From Lysobacterales bacterium (GTDB lineage: Bacteria; Pseudomonadota; Gammaproteobacteria; Xanthomonadales; Ahniellaceae): a stretch of 64,000 bases of DNA. The stretch spans positions 930,001 to 994,000 of the forward strand of contig JADJCM010000001.1 in the NCBI GenBank assembly GCA_016703225.1, in the 5' to 3' direction. The position numbers were made by a program, and so were the translations under genes. The notes below the pieces were generated by a model, which ran no database searches, was not told where the DNA came from, and worked only from the letters and a program-made list of their open reading frames with translations. Positions within the stretch are counted from its first letter, which is position 1. Each line of letters begins with the position of its first letter. Positions 1 to 8,143 of the stretch are shown here, piece after piece.

Positions 1-211
1 ATGCTTGTAAGCCAACGAGGCGATGTCCAACCCGATTTTCATGTCAACGGCCTTCTGCCGCACACCCGGCTCGAAGTCTTCGTCCAGCAGTTGCGACCAA
101 TCGCGTTCCCGTTTTCGCAATTGCTTCAATATCGCCGGCTTGAGCTGCCAGTCGACAAAGTCACTCAGCCTTCCCAGCCGGAGCGCTATTTTGCGCTGCC
201 GCTTCAGTGCT
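1..211 (-). pseudogene. NYN-domain (LabA/DUF88-type) protein, 3' fragment cut off by an insertion sequence
   Basis: Reading leftward from the insertion sequence, the frame encodes KRQRKIALRLGRLSDFVDW and then RQKAVDMKIGLDIASLAYKH up to the window edge. The second block is the conserved RQKGVDMKIGLDIA stretch of NYN domains, which are PIN-like putative RNases with metal-binding Asp residues. The 5' part of the same gene lies at 2086-2369. Joining the two across one copy of the target duplication restores a continuous frame (His-Glu-Ala-Leu-Lys-Arg-Gln), so this was a single gene. The 3' end is outside the window, on an exact codon boundary at base 1. Confidence 0.85.
206..211. repeat. Left 6-bp target site duplication (AGTGCT)
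   Basis: AGTGCT directly abuts the left inverted repeat and is repeated at 2086-2091 beside the right one. This marks the insertion point and the exact element boundaries. Confidence 0.88.
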
Positions 212-224
212 CCCAAGTTCGACA
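212..224 (+). repeat. Left terminal inverted repeat of the insertion sequence
   Basis: CCCAAGTTCGACA, a perfect inverted match to 2073-2085. Confidence 0.88.
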
Positions 225-276
225 GTTAACCACGTAACCCATTGATCCACAAAGAGTGGCTCAATCAAAAATGCCC

Positions 277-1929
277 CTACACGGCGGTTTTGTCGGGGAG
301 CGGGAGCTTGAGTTGCTGGTAGATCTGCTGCTGTTCCTTGGAGAGTGCGGTCATGCCGGTCTTTACGGTTCGACCGACCTTCACGTGAAACCACTGCACT
401 GCTTTCAGCGCGTGCAGCGCGCGCTCCGGACTGGTCTCGGCGTTGGCCTCGCGCAGTCGCATGCGCATCACGCGATGCAGTAGCAATGCCATGAAGCAGG
501 TGGCCGCGTGGGCGCGAATGCGATCGGGCAGGCGGTGATACATCGGTGCGATTTCAATGTCGCTTTTCAGAACGCGGAAGCCGCGTTCGATGTCGGCAAG
601 GCTCTTGTAGCGCTCGACGATCTGCTCGGCGGCGAGTTCGGCGACATTGCTGACCAGCACCAACTTGCCATCGCATCGCTCGGCTTCGCGCAGGGCTTCG
701 TCGTCGCACTCGAAGCTGAATAGATCGGCGCGCAGATCCGCCTTGAGGATGCGGCTCAGTCCCTCGTCCGCGACCATCTTGCTGAAGCGGATGAACGCAC
801 CCCGATCACTGGCGCGTCGCCCGCGCGCTGATTTTCCAGCGTCCTGTGCGTTGAGTTTGTCGGCGATGCGTTGGCCTTCCACCTCGATTTCGGCGATGCG
901 TTTTTTTCGTGCCTGATGCTGCGTCGTGGCGCGCTCCGGATCGTGCGCGATGATCAATCGCCGTGATTGCCAGGCGTGTTCCTGGATGCTGGCCTGATCT
1001 TCGGGAAACGTCATCGTCGCAAATTGCTCGATCAGTTCGCTGTACCGCCGCGCCGGCACCGCGAGGATGAACTCGAGCCCAAGCGACTCAAGCTCGGCCA
1101 TATTGTCGAGATTCACCAGGCCGCGATCCGCGACCACGATGACGCGCTCGATGGCGAAGCGCTTGCGCGTGCGCTCGAGCATCGGAATCAAGGTCTTCGC
1201 TTCGGACACATTGCCGGCAAAGACCTCAAATGCGATCGGCAGGCCGTCTGCGGTCTGGATCAATCCGAGCACGCATTGGCGCGCGCTGCCGAGTACATCC
1301 TTGCTGTGTCCGTACGCGCGCAGGTCATCGTCGACATCGCCTTCGCCATGTACCCGGATGGTTGTCAGATCGTAGAACACGATCGACAGCGCCACATCCA
1401 GCATCGGCCGCAACATCGTTGCCAGCGCATCCTGCAGCCGATCCCCGGCATCGCTCAGCGCATCCATTGCACGCAGCAAACGCTGGTGCGTCACCGTCTG
1501 CGGATCAATGCCCGGCACGCGCGCCAGTTGCAACCAGCGCAACACGCCGAGCTTCGAATCCGGATCGCACAAGCGATGCAGCACCATCACGCGCAACATC
1601 GCCACGACATCGAACTGCCGCCGCGACGACCGCAACAAGTGCCGCAATGACGCATCCAGACCAAGCTCGACCCAGAGCGCGGTCAACAGCGAGCTCGGGC
1701 CAAACTCCAGCGCCGGTGCCACGGCAATCGTGCGATCCACGCCGACCTCATCTGCGCGACCGGTCACGCGCAACAAGCCACTGATCAGCGCGTCAACCTG
1801 TTCTGGTGCGATGTCCTCGGCGCGACCGAGTGTTGCAAGCGTTCGGTGCTTGACGCGCCCCGCGTCTCGATACGCCTCGACGATGCGCACATAGGTGCGC
1901 GGACCGGATCGGTGAAGTTTGATGTGCAT
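277..1929 (-). CDS. IS1634 family transposase
   Basis: The 550-aa product has the architecture of IS1634 transposases: an N-terminal region opening MHIKLHRSGPRTYVRIVEAYR, then a DDE catalytic core. Candidate catalytic acidic residues lie in VFYDLTTIRVHGE (first Asp) and VVADRGLVN (second Asp), with the Glu further on. It would act by cut-and-paste on the inverted repeats at 212-224 and 2073-2085. The ATG at 1929 lies about 155 bp inside the right end, and the frame is uninterrupted, so the enzyme may be active. Family assignment is confident; activity is inferred. Confidence 0.93.
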   Translation of the reverse strand: MHIKLHRSGPRTYVRIVEAYRDAGRVKHRTLATLGRAEDIAPEQVDALISGLLRVTGRADEVGVDRTIAVAPALEFGPSSLLTALWVELGLDASLRHLLRSSRRQFDVVAMLRVMVLHRLCDPDSKLGVLRWLQLARVPGIDPQTVTHQRLLRAMDALSDAGDRLQDALATMLRPMLDVALSIVFYDLTTIRVHGEGDVDDDLRAYGHSKDVLGSARQCVLGLIQTADGLPIAFEVFAGNVSEAKTLIPMLERTRKRFAIERVIVVADRGLVNLDNMAELESLGLEFILAVPARRYSELIEQFATMTFPEDQASIQEHAWQSRRLIIAHDPERATTQHQARKKRIAEIEVEGQRIADKLNAQDAGKSARGRRASDRGAFIRFSKMVADEGLSRILKADLRADLFSFECDDEALREAERCDGKLVLVSNVAELAAEQIVERYKSLADIERGFRVLKSDIEIAPMYHRLPDRIRAHAATCFMALLLHRVMRMRLREANAETSPERALHALKAVQWFHVKVGRTVKTGMTALSKEQQQIYQQLKLPLPDKTAV

Positions 1930-2072
1930 GGCGTGACGCTAACACGTCATAAACGCTGTGCAAAGCGGTCGTGGACACATAACGTGCCCCTACACGAAGG
2001 CGAAAAACGACCGACAAAACCCAATCAAATCAATGGGCCTTCATCTCGAAAGCCCCATTTTTGGGCGGGAAG

Positions 2073-2085
2073 TGTCGAACTTGGG
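2073..2085 (-). repeat. Right terminal inverted repeat of the insertion sequence
   Basis: TGTCGAACTTGGG, the complement of 212-224. Confidence 0.88.
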
Positions 2086-2091
2086 AGTGCT
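2086..2091. repeat. Right 6-bp target site duplication (AGTGCT)
   Basis: Second copy of the duplication at 206-211, directly outside the right inverted repeat. Confidence 0.88.
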
Positions 2092-2369
2092 TCATGCAAT
2101 GCAAGACGAAACAACGCAGGTGCCGTCTTCGCCATGTCGATGGTCCTGCCGGAAATGGGCAGATTCAGCTTCTTGGTGAGCGGCGGACAGTCATAGAAGA
2201 AGATGCGGTAGAGGTCGTTCCGAGCACGCTCCTGCCGTCGAACGTGGTCGAACGCCAATCCGAGCACGCTGGCGGCAACGACACCAGGATCATGGTTGGC
2301 CTTGGCCGGAAAGATGTGGGGAAATCGCCGGAGAAAAAAGCCGCCGTCGACCAGCACCGCAGTCTTCAT
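2086..2369 (-). pseudogene. NYN-domain (LabA/DUF88-type) protein, 5' fragment disrupted by insertion sequence
   Basis: From the ATG at 2369 (GGGAG about 10 bases upstream) the product begins MKTAVLVDGGFFLRRFPHIF, the N-terminal NYN motif whose VDGG Asp is a predicted metal ligand. LYRIFFYDCPP and a basic/hydrophobic helix follow. The frame then enters the insertion sequence at the AGTGCT duplication and would end with a few foreign residues near 2025. The missing C-terminal half, including the VDMKIGLD motif, lies at 1-205. The truncated product lacks part of the acidic active site and is unlikely to work. Confidence 0.85.
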
Positions 2370-2557
2370 CGCCCGCGCTCCCAAGAAAAACCCCCGGGGT
2401 CGGCTTTCGATGAATGACCGCAATTGCGGACCGAAAGCGTACTGCCGAGGGTTGGATGTGGAGAATCTAGGCCTGCAAGCCGCACAAGTCAATCCAATCT
2501 TCAGACTCGGCGAAACCGAGGTTCAACAATGGTCACCCTGCCATTTCGCCAGAGGTG

Positions 2558-2616
2558 GCATCCAGGGCATCAGCGCAACCGAAACTAGCATCCACCTGCA
2601 GAGTTATCGCGCCTGA
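2558..2616 (+). repeat. Short coding-like repeat, copy A
   Basis: Read rightward it encodes GISATETSIHLQSYRA followed by TGA. Copy B at 3339-3397 encodes GISASETSVHLQRYRG followed by TGA. Many differences fall in third codon positions, so the pair looks like diverged copies of one gene's 3' end rather than a DNA-level repeat. No convincing gene runs into this copy. It overlaps the 3' end of the leftward XRE gene. Confidence 0.6.
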
Positions 2617-3209
2617 GGAGTGCGTGCGCACAGGCGACGGAGCGCCATCGCAACCAGGGCGATCCCGCACGCACCGAACGCCCAGAGCTGCCACATCGGA
2701 ACACGGCCACTGATCGCGATGAGAACGACGCCAGCGGCCAGCAAGACCACCAGCGGCGTGCCGATGGTGGCCAGGGCGACACTGGCGACGTGGCCTTGCG
2801 CGGCGAGTCGAAACGCAGCCGGGATCGCCAGCACGGCGCCGAGAACCGCCATGAGCGTGTTCAGGACAGCCATCGCATCGGACATCGGCAAACCGGGCAG
2901 ACGTCCCGACTCGCTGATCAGGACACAGGCAAGGACTGCGAGCCCAATCAACAGTGCTCCGACCGGGCGGGCACCGACCTCGCGAGCGAGCGGCTGGCCT
3001 GCGGCGTCCTCACTTAGCTCGGCGAGCGGAACGCCAAACGTGGCCGCGAGGCAGACCTTGGTCGCCAATGAGCCCGAGGCATCGGCCTCCACGCGCTGGA
3101 TGGTGCGCAAGCTCAAGCCCGAAGCCAGAGCGAGCTGCTCCTGAGACCAGCCGCGCTCGAGGCGCAGACGACGCACAACAGCAGCAGACAGTTTCATTTC
3201 TTGTTCCAT
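2604..3209 (-). CDS. XRE-family transcriptional regulator with C-terminal membrane segments
   Basis: About 201 aa. Residues 5-60 form a Cro/C1-type helix-turn-helix (VVRRLRLERGWSQEQLALAS, then SLRTIQRVEA). The rest carries roughly four hydrophobic segments and looks like an inner-membrane anchor. This pairing suggests a membrane-tethered DNA-binding regulator. The start at 3209 has GGAG seven bases upstream; an alternative ATG at 3197 is also usable. It stands alone on the minus strand between two copies of a short repeat (2558-2616, 3339-3397). Target genes are unknown. Confidence 0.78.
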   Translation of the reverse strand: MEQEMKLSAAVVRRLRLERGWSQEQLALASGLSLRTIQRVEADASGSLATKVCLAATFGVPLAELSEDAAGQPLAREVGARPVGALLIGLAVLACVLISESGRLPGLPMSDAMAVLNTLMAVLGAVLAIPAAFRLAAQGHVASVALATIGTPLVVLLAAGVVLIAISGRVPMWQLWAFGACGIALVAMALRRLCARTPQAR

Positions 3210-3338
3210 GTTGCGGCTCCGAGTGGTCGTCACGTCCCCGGAGAGCGTGCCAGTCGCACCAAGCTCGATGCTACGCCAAATGGCCGCCAGACTCGCGTCA
3301 ACCTGCCGCCACCGCCGCCACCCTCGAACGCATCCTCC

Positions 3339-3397
3339 GCATCAAGGGCATCAGCGCCAGCGAGACCAGCGTCCACCTGCAGCGATATCGCGGCTGA
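3339..3397 (+). repeat. Short coding-like repeat, copy B
   Basis: Encodes RIKGISASETSVHLQRYRG then TGA, matching copy A at 2558-2616 at about three quarters of positions. It lies immediately upstream of the XRE gene start and 25 bp from the end of the leftward secreted protein. The upstream frame has no recognisable domain. Confidence 0.6.
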
Positions 3398-3421
3398 AGG
3401 CGGACGCGGGCGCGCGGCGGT

Positions 3422-5920
3422 TCAGAGGACGCCGGTCGTGACCGTCCACTGGTCGCCGCGGCCGCCGATGTTCACCACGCCGCTGACGGTCGTGTTGGGC
3501 GCACTGGAGCTCGCCATCTGCACGCGGATCTGGTCTCCGGCGACCACGCTGCCGGAGGCAGCAGTGAACGGGGCACCGTTCTTCGAGTAGCGCAGCTGCT
3601 TGCCGGAGACGCTGATCGGCACCGGCGTGTTGATGCCGCCAACCGTGATCCGGCTCGACGTGATCATCCTGCCGCGACGGGCATCGACGACATCGGCGAA
3701 CGTGAACAGCGTTGGCGTGCTGTCGACGCTGCCCGTGCGCGCCGTGAAAGTGTCACTGACGCCACCGATGGTGACGGTCGCCGACGCCGGCGCGTTGGCG
3801 AACTCGGAGGTCGACAACAGCACGACCACGCTGTCCCCCGCCTGCACGCTGCCGGGTGCGGCAGTCGCGGCGCCGCCGTTGATGCGATAGAGCCCGCCAC
3901 TGATCGAAATCGGCGACGCTGCGTTGATGCCAGAGACGATGATCGACGCCGAGGTCGCTTGCGTGCCGGTGGCGAGGCCGGACTGGTCGACGAACACGAA
4001 GCCGTCGGGCGTCGTGTCGATCGGTGCGGTGATCGACGTGAAGCTGGCCTGCTGCGTGGCGGTCGAGATCGTGCTCGTGCTGGACTCGCCAAAGCCGGTG
4101 GCCGAATAGTGGCGCACGCGCAGCAGGTCGCCCTCGACCACGGTCTGCGTCGCGCTCCAGTCACCACCGTTGACGCTGAGGCTGCCGTTGCTGGCTTGCA
4201 CTTCGATCGGCAGATTGAAGCCCCGGAGCAAGACCGCGTCGGACTCGACCAGGACATTGCGCGGCACGCCGTTGCGGGTCGGGAACACGACGGCATCAGG
4301 CTCCCCGTCGCCGACCATGATCGTCTGCGTCTGCTGCTGCATCCACGGCAGCGTCGAGGTCTCGAGCTGATCGACACGCAAGTCGTTGTGCAGCGCGCCC
4401 GTGACCGCCTTCGCCAACTGCAGGGTCAGCTGCACCGGCACGATCGTCGTGCCCGCGTCCATGCGCGCACTGACGCAGATGACGTCCGAGGGCGCAACGC
4501 AGGTCCAGCCGGCGCCCGCTTCGAACGCCAGCACCGAGAACGCCGGATCGGGCTGGATGCGAAACGTGACGCCGGTGGCGCGACCGACTTCGGGCTGGTT
4601 CGCGCCAGCCGTGAGGTTCCACAGCAAAGGTCGATAACTGAAGGTGCTGCCGGCGGCGACGATCTCCGCGGTATGGTCTTCGAGCGGCGTGAGCAGCGTA
4701 TTCGGCCATCCGCCGAAGCGCCCCGCGTGCAGGCTCATGGTCGGCGACCAGTCGTCGCTGCGCTGCCAGAGCAGCACCGGGTCGCCGTCGAGATCGAGCG
4801 CAAACGCGCGCAACCGGTCCCTGAGGTTCGGTGCCGCCGGATCGGGATCGAGCACGCTGCGCTCCTGCAGCAGCTGCCCGTCACCATCGAAATGTGCGAG
4901 CACGTTCTGCGTCTGCGGGCCATCCGCGCGCGTCCACGCCAGCATGAACTGGCCATCGTGGCCGACGCCGATATCGAGCGCGGATTCGGGGTCGGCCGGG
5001 CGCTGGGGTTCGCTCCAGACGACGCCCGTCAGCGGCTGCAGCAATGCGTCGAATTGCTGGTGTCGCACCATCCCGACGCCGTCGAGCCAGGCGACGCGAA
5101 GGCGCTGCTGCACATCGAACTCGGCGGCAACACGCATTGCACCCAGCTCCAGCGGTCGACTGACCAGCACGGTTTCGGCGACCCACGGCGTCCAGCCGAG
5201 CGAAAAGCTGCGCGCGTGCAGTTCATGGGCACTGTCCGTTCGTGCCGCCCAGGCGACGACGACTTCGCAGCAGTCGCCGAGCAGGGCCAGGGTATCCACC
5301 GGCGCACTCGCCGGCGTTTCGTCAATGCGGGTCTCGGGCGACTGCGGAACACCGCCGGCGTTGTAGAGCTGGCCGAACACGCCGAAGCCGCCATCGACCT
5401 CGCCGCTCCAGGTGATCAGCACATGGCCGAGACGATCGGCGTCGATTGCAGGTCGCGCCTGCTCGCCGGCGACACTGCTGTTGACGCGGAAGGCCGCGCC
5501 GAGCTGGCGACCCTCGGCGTCGACGCGCATGGCGCCGATGTCGACGCCCGCGCCGAAATCAGCATCGCCCTGCGCTTCGAACGCCACCGTCGCGACACCC
5601 GCCGCATCGATCGCCGCGACCAGCCGGCGATAGGTCTGCTTCGCTGAAGCGAAATCATCCATCGCTTGCGCCGGCGCGATCGCTATGCCGTCGGCCGCGA
5701 AACGCTGGAACATCACCTGTTCGAAGCCGTACTCATCATGCACCCAGGCCGCGATGCTGGAACCATCGCGCCCAGCCGCCACTGTCACAGCCGCGGGCAC
5801 CGGCGTGCCGTCGTCGGACCGCCAAAGCTGCGACGGCGTGCCAACGAGTTCACCGAATTGAGCGGACACCACGGCCGGCAACGCCAGCAGCGTTGGAAGA
5901 AGGAGGCGAGGACGACGCAT
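3422..5920 (-). CDS. Large secreted protein with C-terminal repeats of about 100 residues
   Basis: The 832-aa product starts at the ATG at 5920, which has GGAG eight bases upstream. It opens with a Sec signal peptide (MRRPRLLLPTLLALPAVVSA). Residues 20-480 look like a beta-rich, possibly propeller-like region with repeated W and D/G turns. The C-terminal third holds two or three related units with the pattern SGINxPxxISISGG, a GSVxAGDxVxV core and an IGGxSDxFTxxTG end, as in Ig-like surface repeats of gammaproteobacteria. Export is clear; the ligand is unknown. It lacks the GFE tail seen on three other secreted proteins here. Confidence 0.75.
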   Translation of the reverse strand: MRRPRLLLPTLLALPAVVSAQFGELVGTPSQLWRSDDGTPVPAAVTVAAGRDGSSIAAWVHDEYGFEQVMFQRFAADGIAIAPAQAMDDFASAKQTYRRLVAAIDAAGVATVAFEAQGDADFGAGVDIGAMRVDAEGRQLGAAFRVNSSVAGEQARPAIDADRLGHVLITWSGEVDGGFGVFGQLYNAGGVPQSPETRIDETPASAPVDTLALLGDCCEVVVAWAARTDSAHELHARSFSLGWTPWVAETVLVSRPLELGAMRVAAEFDVQQRLRVAWLDGVGMVRHQQFDALLQPLTGVVWSEPQRPADPESALDIGVGHDGQFMLAWTRADGPQTQNVLAHFDGDGQLLQERSVLDPDPAAPNLRDRLRAFALDLDGDPVLLWQRSDDWSPTMSLHAGRFGGWPNTLLTPLEDHTAEIVAAGSTFSYRPLLWNLTAGANQPEVGRATGVTFRIQPDPAFSVLAFEAGAGWTCVAPSDVICVSARMDAGTTIVPVQLTLQLAKAVTGALHNDLRVDQLETSTLPWMQQQTQTIMVGDGEPDAVVFPTRNGVPRNVLVESDAVLLRGFNLPIEVQASNGSLSVNGGDWSATQTVVEGDLLRVRHYSATGFGESSTSTISTATQQASFTSITAPIDTTPDGFVFVDQSGLATGTQATSASIIVSGINAASPISISGGLYRINGGAATAAPGSVQAGDSVVVLLSTSEFANAPASATVTIGGVSDTFTARTGSVDSTPTLFTFADVVDARRGRMITSSRITVGGINTPVPISVSGKQLRYSKNGAPFTAASGSVVAGDQIRVQMASSSAPNTTVSGVVNIGGRGDQWTVTTGVL

Positions 5921-6017
5921 GCGTATTTCTCCGATGGGCCAGCCGCGAAAGCCGCGGGAGGTCGGTGTCCTACGCGCAAAGCAGCGATGGAATCGATCAA
6001 GCCGTGCGAGCCGGTCC

Positions 6018-6050
6018 CAAAAAAAGAACGGGGCCCGACGAAGCGGGCCC
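6018..6050 (-). terminator. Rho-independent terminator for the icd/DUF4410 unit
   Basis: On the minus strand GGGCCCG pairs with CGGGCCC (7-bp stem, 6-base loop) and is followed by a run of T residues at 6025-6018. It lies 31 bp after the stop of the DUF4410 gene. Confidence 0.85.
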
Positions 6051-6080
6051 AACGGCTGCGCATGAAGTCGATCGGCTCAA

Positions 6081-6686
6081 CTACTTCTCCGGCATCCCGG
6101 TCGGCCCGCCGACGGCTGCGTCGTAGTTGCCGCGCAGGTATTCGACGACGAGCACCGCGACGCGTTCGAGCATGCCCTGGTCGGCCGCGCCCATCGAGTA
6201 GGCTCCGGCCATGGCGCCGGCATGTTGGTAGAACTCGGGCTCGGCGATCAGCGCATTGCGGGTGGCATCGACCAGACGCACCTTGACCAGCACCCGCGAT
6301 TTGCCCGCCATCGCTCCGGCCCAGAAGCGCGCGCCCTTGCTGACGGTCTTGATCTGGTCGATCCGCGGCTCGATGCGCAGCAGGCGTGGCGGCTCGTTCT
6401 TCGCCGCGAGCGCGTTCTTCTCGAGCACCCAGGGCAACACGTGCCCGTTCAAGTGCACGGCGAGCGTGTCGCGCGCCTTGTCGTTGACCGGCTGGCCGGC
6501 GTAGGGCTTGCCCATCGCCAGCTCGGTCATCTCGAAGCGGTCATAAGCAACCAGCGCCGCTTCCGGCGGCGGATTCTGCGTGCCGCTGGCGACGACCTTG
6601 TCGCCAGCCTGGACCGATCCCATCGCCGCGAAAGCGACGACCAGGGAGAGCACGATGCCCTTCAGGATTCCGCTGCGCATGTTCAT
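6081..6686 (-). CDS. DUF4410-like exported protein
   Basis: 201 aa with an N-terminal signal peptide (residues 1-27, cleavage after SVQA). The rest resembles DUF4410 proteins: an early beta-strand YDRFEMTELAMG and a later KGARFWAGAMAGKSRVLVKV segment, where members carry a conserved glycine-rich and basic stretch. The domain function is unknown. The ATG lies three bases after the icd stop, so it is probably translated from the icd mRNA, and a strong terminator follows. Why an exported DUF4410 protein would be coupled to icd is not apparent. Confidence 0.75.
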   Translation of the reverse strand: MNMRSGILKGIVLSLVVAFAAMGSVQAGDKVVASGTQNPPPEAALVAYDRFEMTELAMGKPYAGQPVNDKARDTLAVHLNGHVLPWVLEKNALAAKNEPPRLLRIEPRIDQIKTVSKGARFWAGAMAGKSRVLVKVRLVDATRNALIAEPEFYQHAGAMAGAYSMGAADQGMLERVAVLVVEYLRGNYDAAVGGPTGMPEK

Positions 6687-6689
6687 GCC

Positions 6690-7988
6690 TCACATCGCCT
6701 TGATCAGTTCGTCGGCGAACTCCGAGCACTTCACTTCCTTGGCGCCCTCCATCAATCGCGCGAAGTCGTAGGTGACGGTCTTGTTCGCAATGGCCTTGTC
6801 CATCGCGGCGATGATGGCGTCGGCGGCGTCGACCCAGCCCATGTAGCGCAGCATCATTTCGCCGGACAGGATCACCGAGCCCGGGTTGACCTTGTCGAGG
6901 TTGGCGTACTTCGGCGCGGTGCCGTGCGTCGCTTCGAACACGGCGTGGCCGGTGACGTAGTTGATGTTGCCGCCGGGTGCGATGCCGATGCCGCCGACCT
7001 GCGCGGCCAGCGCGTCGGACAGGTAGTCGCCATTGAGATTCAAGGTCGCGATCACGTCGAACTCGTTCGGGCGCGTCAGCACCTGCTGCAGGGTGATGTC
7101 GGCGATCGCGTCCTTGATCACGATGCGGCCCGCGGCGACCGCGGCCTTCTGCTCGGCGTTGGCTTCGGCCTCACCTTTCGCGGCCTTGGTGCGTTCCCAC
7201 TGGTCCCAGGTGTAGACCTTGTCGCCGAACTCGCGATCGGCCAGGGCGTAGCCCCAGTTGCGGAACGCGCCCTCGGTGAACTTCATGATGTTGCCCTTGT
7301 GCACGATGGTGACCGACTTGCGCTTGAACTCGATCGCGTATTCGATCGCGGCGCGCACCAGTCGCTCGGTGCCGTCCTTGGACACCGCCTTGATGCCGAT
7401 GCCCGAGGTCTCCGGAAAGCGGATCTTGCCGTATTCCTTCGGGAACGCTTCCTTAAACATCGCCATGAACTTCTTGTTCGATTCCGAGCCGTGCTCGAAC
7501 TCGATGCCGGCATAGATGTCTTCGCAGTTCTCGCGGAAGATGACCATGTCGACCTGGCTCGGGTCCTTGACCGGGCTCGGCACGCCCTTGAACCAGCGCA
7601 CCGGGCGCAGGCAGACGTAGAGATCCAGCATCTGGCGCAGCGCGACGTTGAGCGAGCGGATGCCGCCGCCGATCGGCGTCGTCAGCGGGCCCTTGATCGA
7701 AACGAGATAGTCGCGGCAGGCCTGCACGGTGGCTTCCGGCAGCCAGTTGCCGAACTGGTTGTTCGCCTTCTCGCCGGCGTACACCTCCATCCAGTGGATC
7801 TTGCGCGCGCCGCCGTAGACCTTCTCGACCGCGGCATCGAACACGCGCACCGAGGCGCGCCAGATGTCGGCGCCGGTACCGTCGCCCTCGATGAACGGAA
7901 TGATCGGGTTCGGCGGCACGCTGAGCACGCCGTCCTTGATCGTGATCTTGGCGCCGTCGGCGGGGATGTTCATCGTGGGCTCGGCCAT
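6690..7988 (-). CDS. icd: Isocitrate dehydrogenase, NADP-dependent
   Basis: 432 aa, the expected length of the E. coli-type enzyme. It oxidises isocitrate to 2-oxoglutarate and CO2 with NADP in the cytosolic TCA cycle. The IRSLNVALRQ motif carries the substrate-binding Ser that AceK phosphorylates. HGTAPKYANLDKVNPGSVIL supplies the nucleotide site with the Lys-Tyr pair typical of NADP use, and the Tyr/Arg in TYDFARLM agree. Its regulator aceK is in the same window at 44476-46191. It starts an operon with the DUF4410 gene. Confidence 0.97.
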   Translation of the reverse strand: MAEPTMNIPADGAKITIKDGVLSVPPNPIIPFIEGDGTGADIWRASVRVFDAAVEKVYGGARKIHWMEVYAGEKANNQFGNWLPEATVQACRDYLVSIKGPLTTPIGGGIRSLNVALRQMLDLYVCLRPVRWFKGVPSPVKDPSQVDMVIFRENCEDIYAGIEFEHGSESNKKFMAMFKEAFPKEYGKIRFPETSGIGIKAVSKDGTERLVRAAIEYAIEFKRKSVTIVHKGNIMKFTEGAFRNWGYALADREFGDKVYTWDQWERTKAAKGEAEANAEQKAAVAAGRIVIKDAIADITLQQVLTRPNEFDVIATLNLNGDYLSDALAAQVGGIGIAPGGNINYVTGHAVFEATHGTAPKYANLDKVNPGSVILSGEMMLRYMGWVDAADAIIAAMDKAIANKTVTYDFARLMEGAKEVKCSEFADELIKAM

Positions 7989-8143
7989 GGTCGTTCTCCG
8001 GTGGGATGGGGTTTCGCGCCGTCACGGCGCGAGGCCGTGCATTGTCGCGGGTTCGGTGCGGCAGGGATAGGTGGGGTCTCGTGCGCTGTCGTGTTTCGCT
8101 GCGATTCGTCGCTTGTCCACGCATCCCCCGATGCGAGAACGCC

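Larger units (their letters stand above)
212..2085 (-). mobile_element. IS1634-type insertion sequence, 1874 bp
   Basis: The element has 13-bp perfect terminal inverted repeats (CCCAAGTTCGACA at 212-224, complement at 2073-2085), flanking 6-bp AGTGCT duplications, and one transposase gene on the minus strand. Size, single long transposase and 5-6-bp duplication suit the IS1634 family of the IS4 superfamily. The intact ends, intact transposase and perfect target duplication indicate a recent insertion. It sits inside a NYN-domain gene, in the same orientation. Confidence 0.9.

Noticed and set aside
3959..5647. 562-codon rightward open frame
   Set aside because: Antisense to the secreted protein at 3422-5920, with no recognisable domain and no ribosome site; GC-rich DNA gives long antisense frames.
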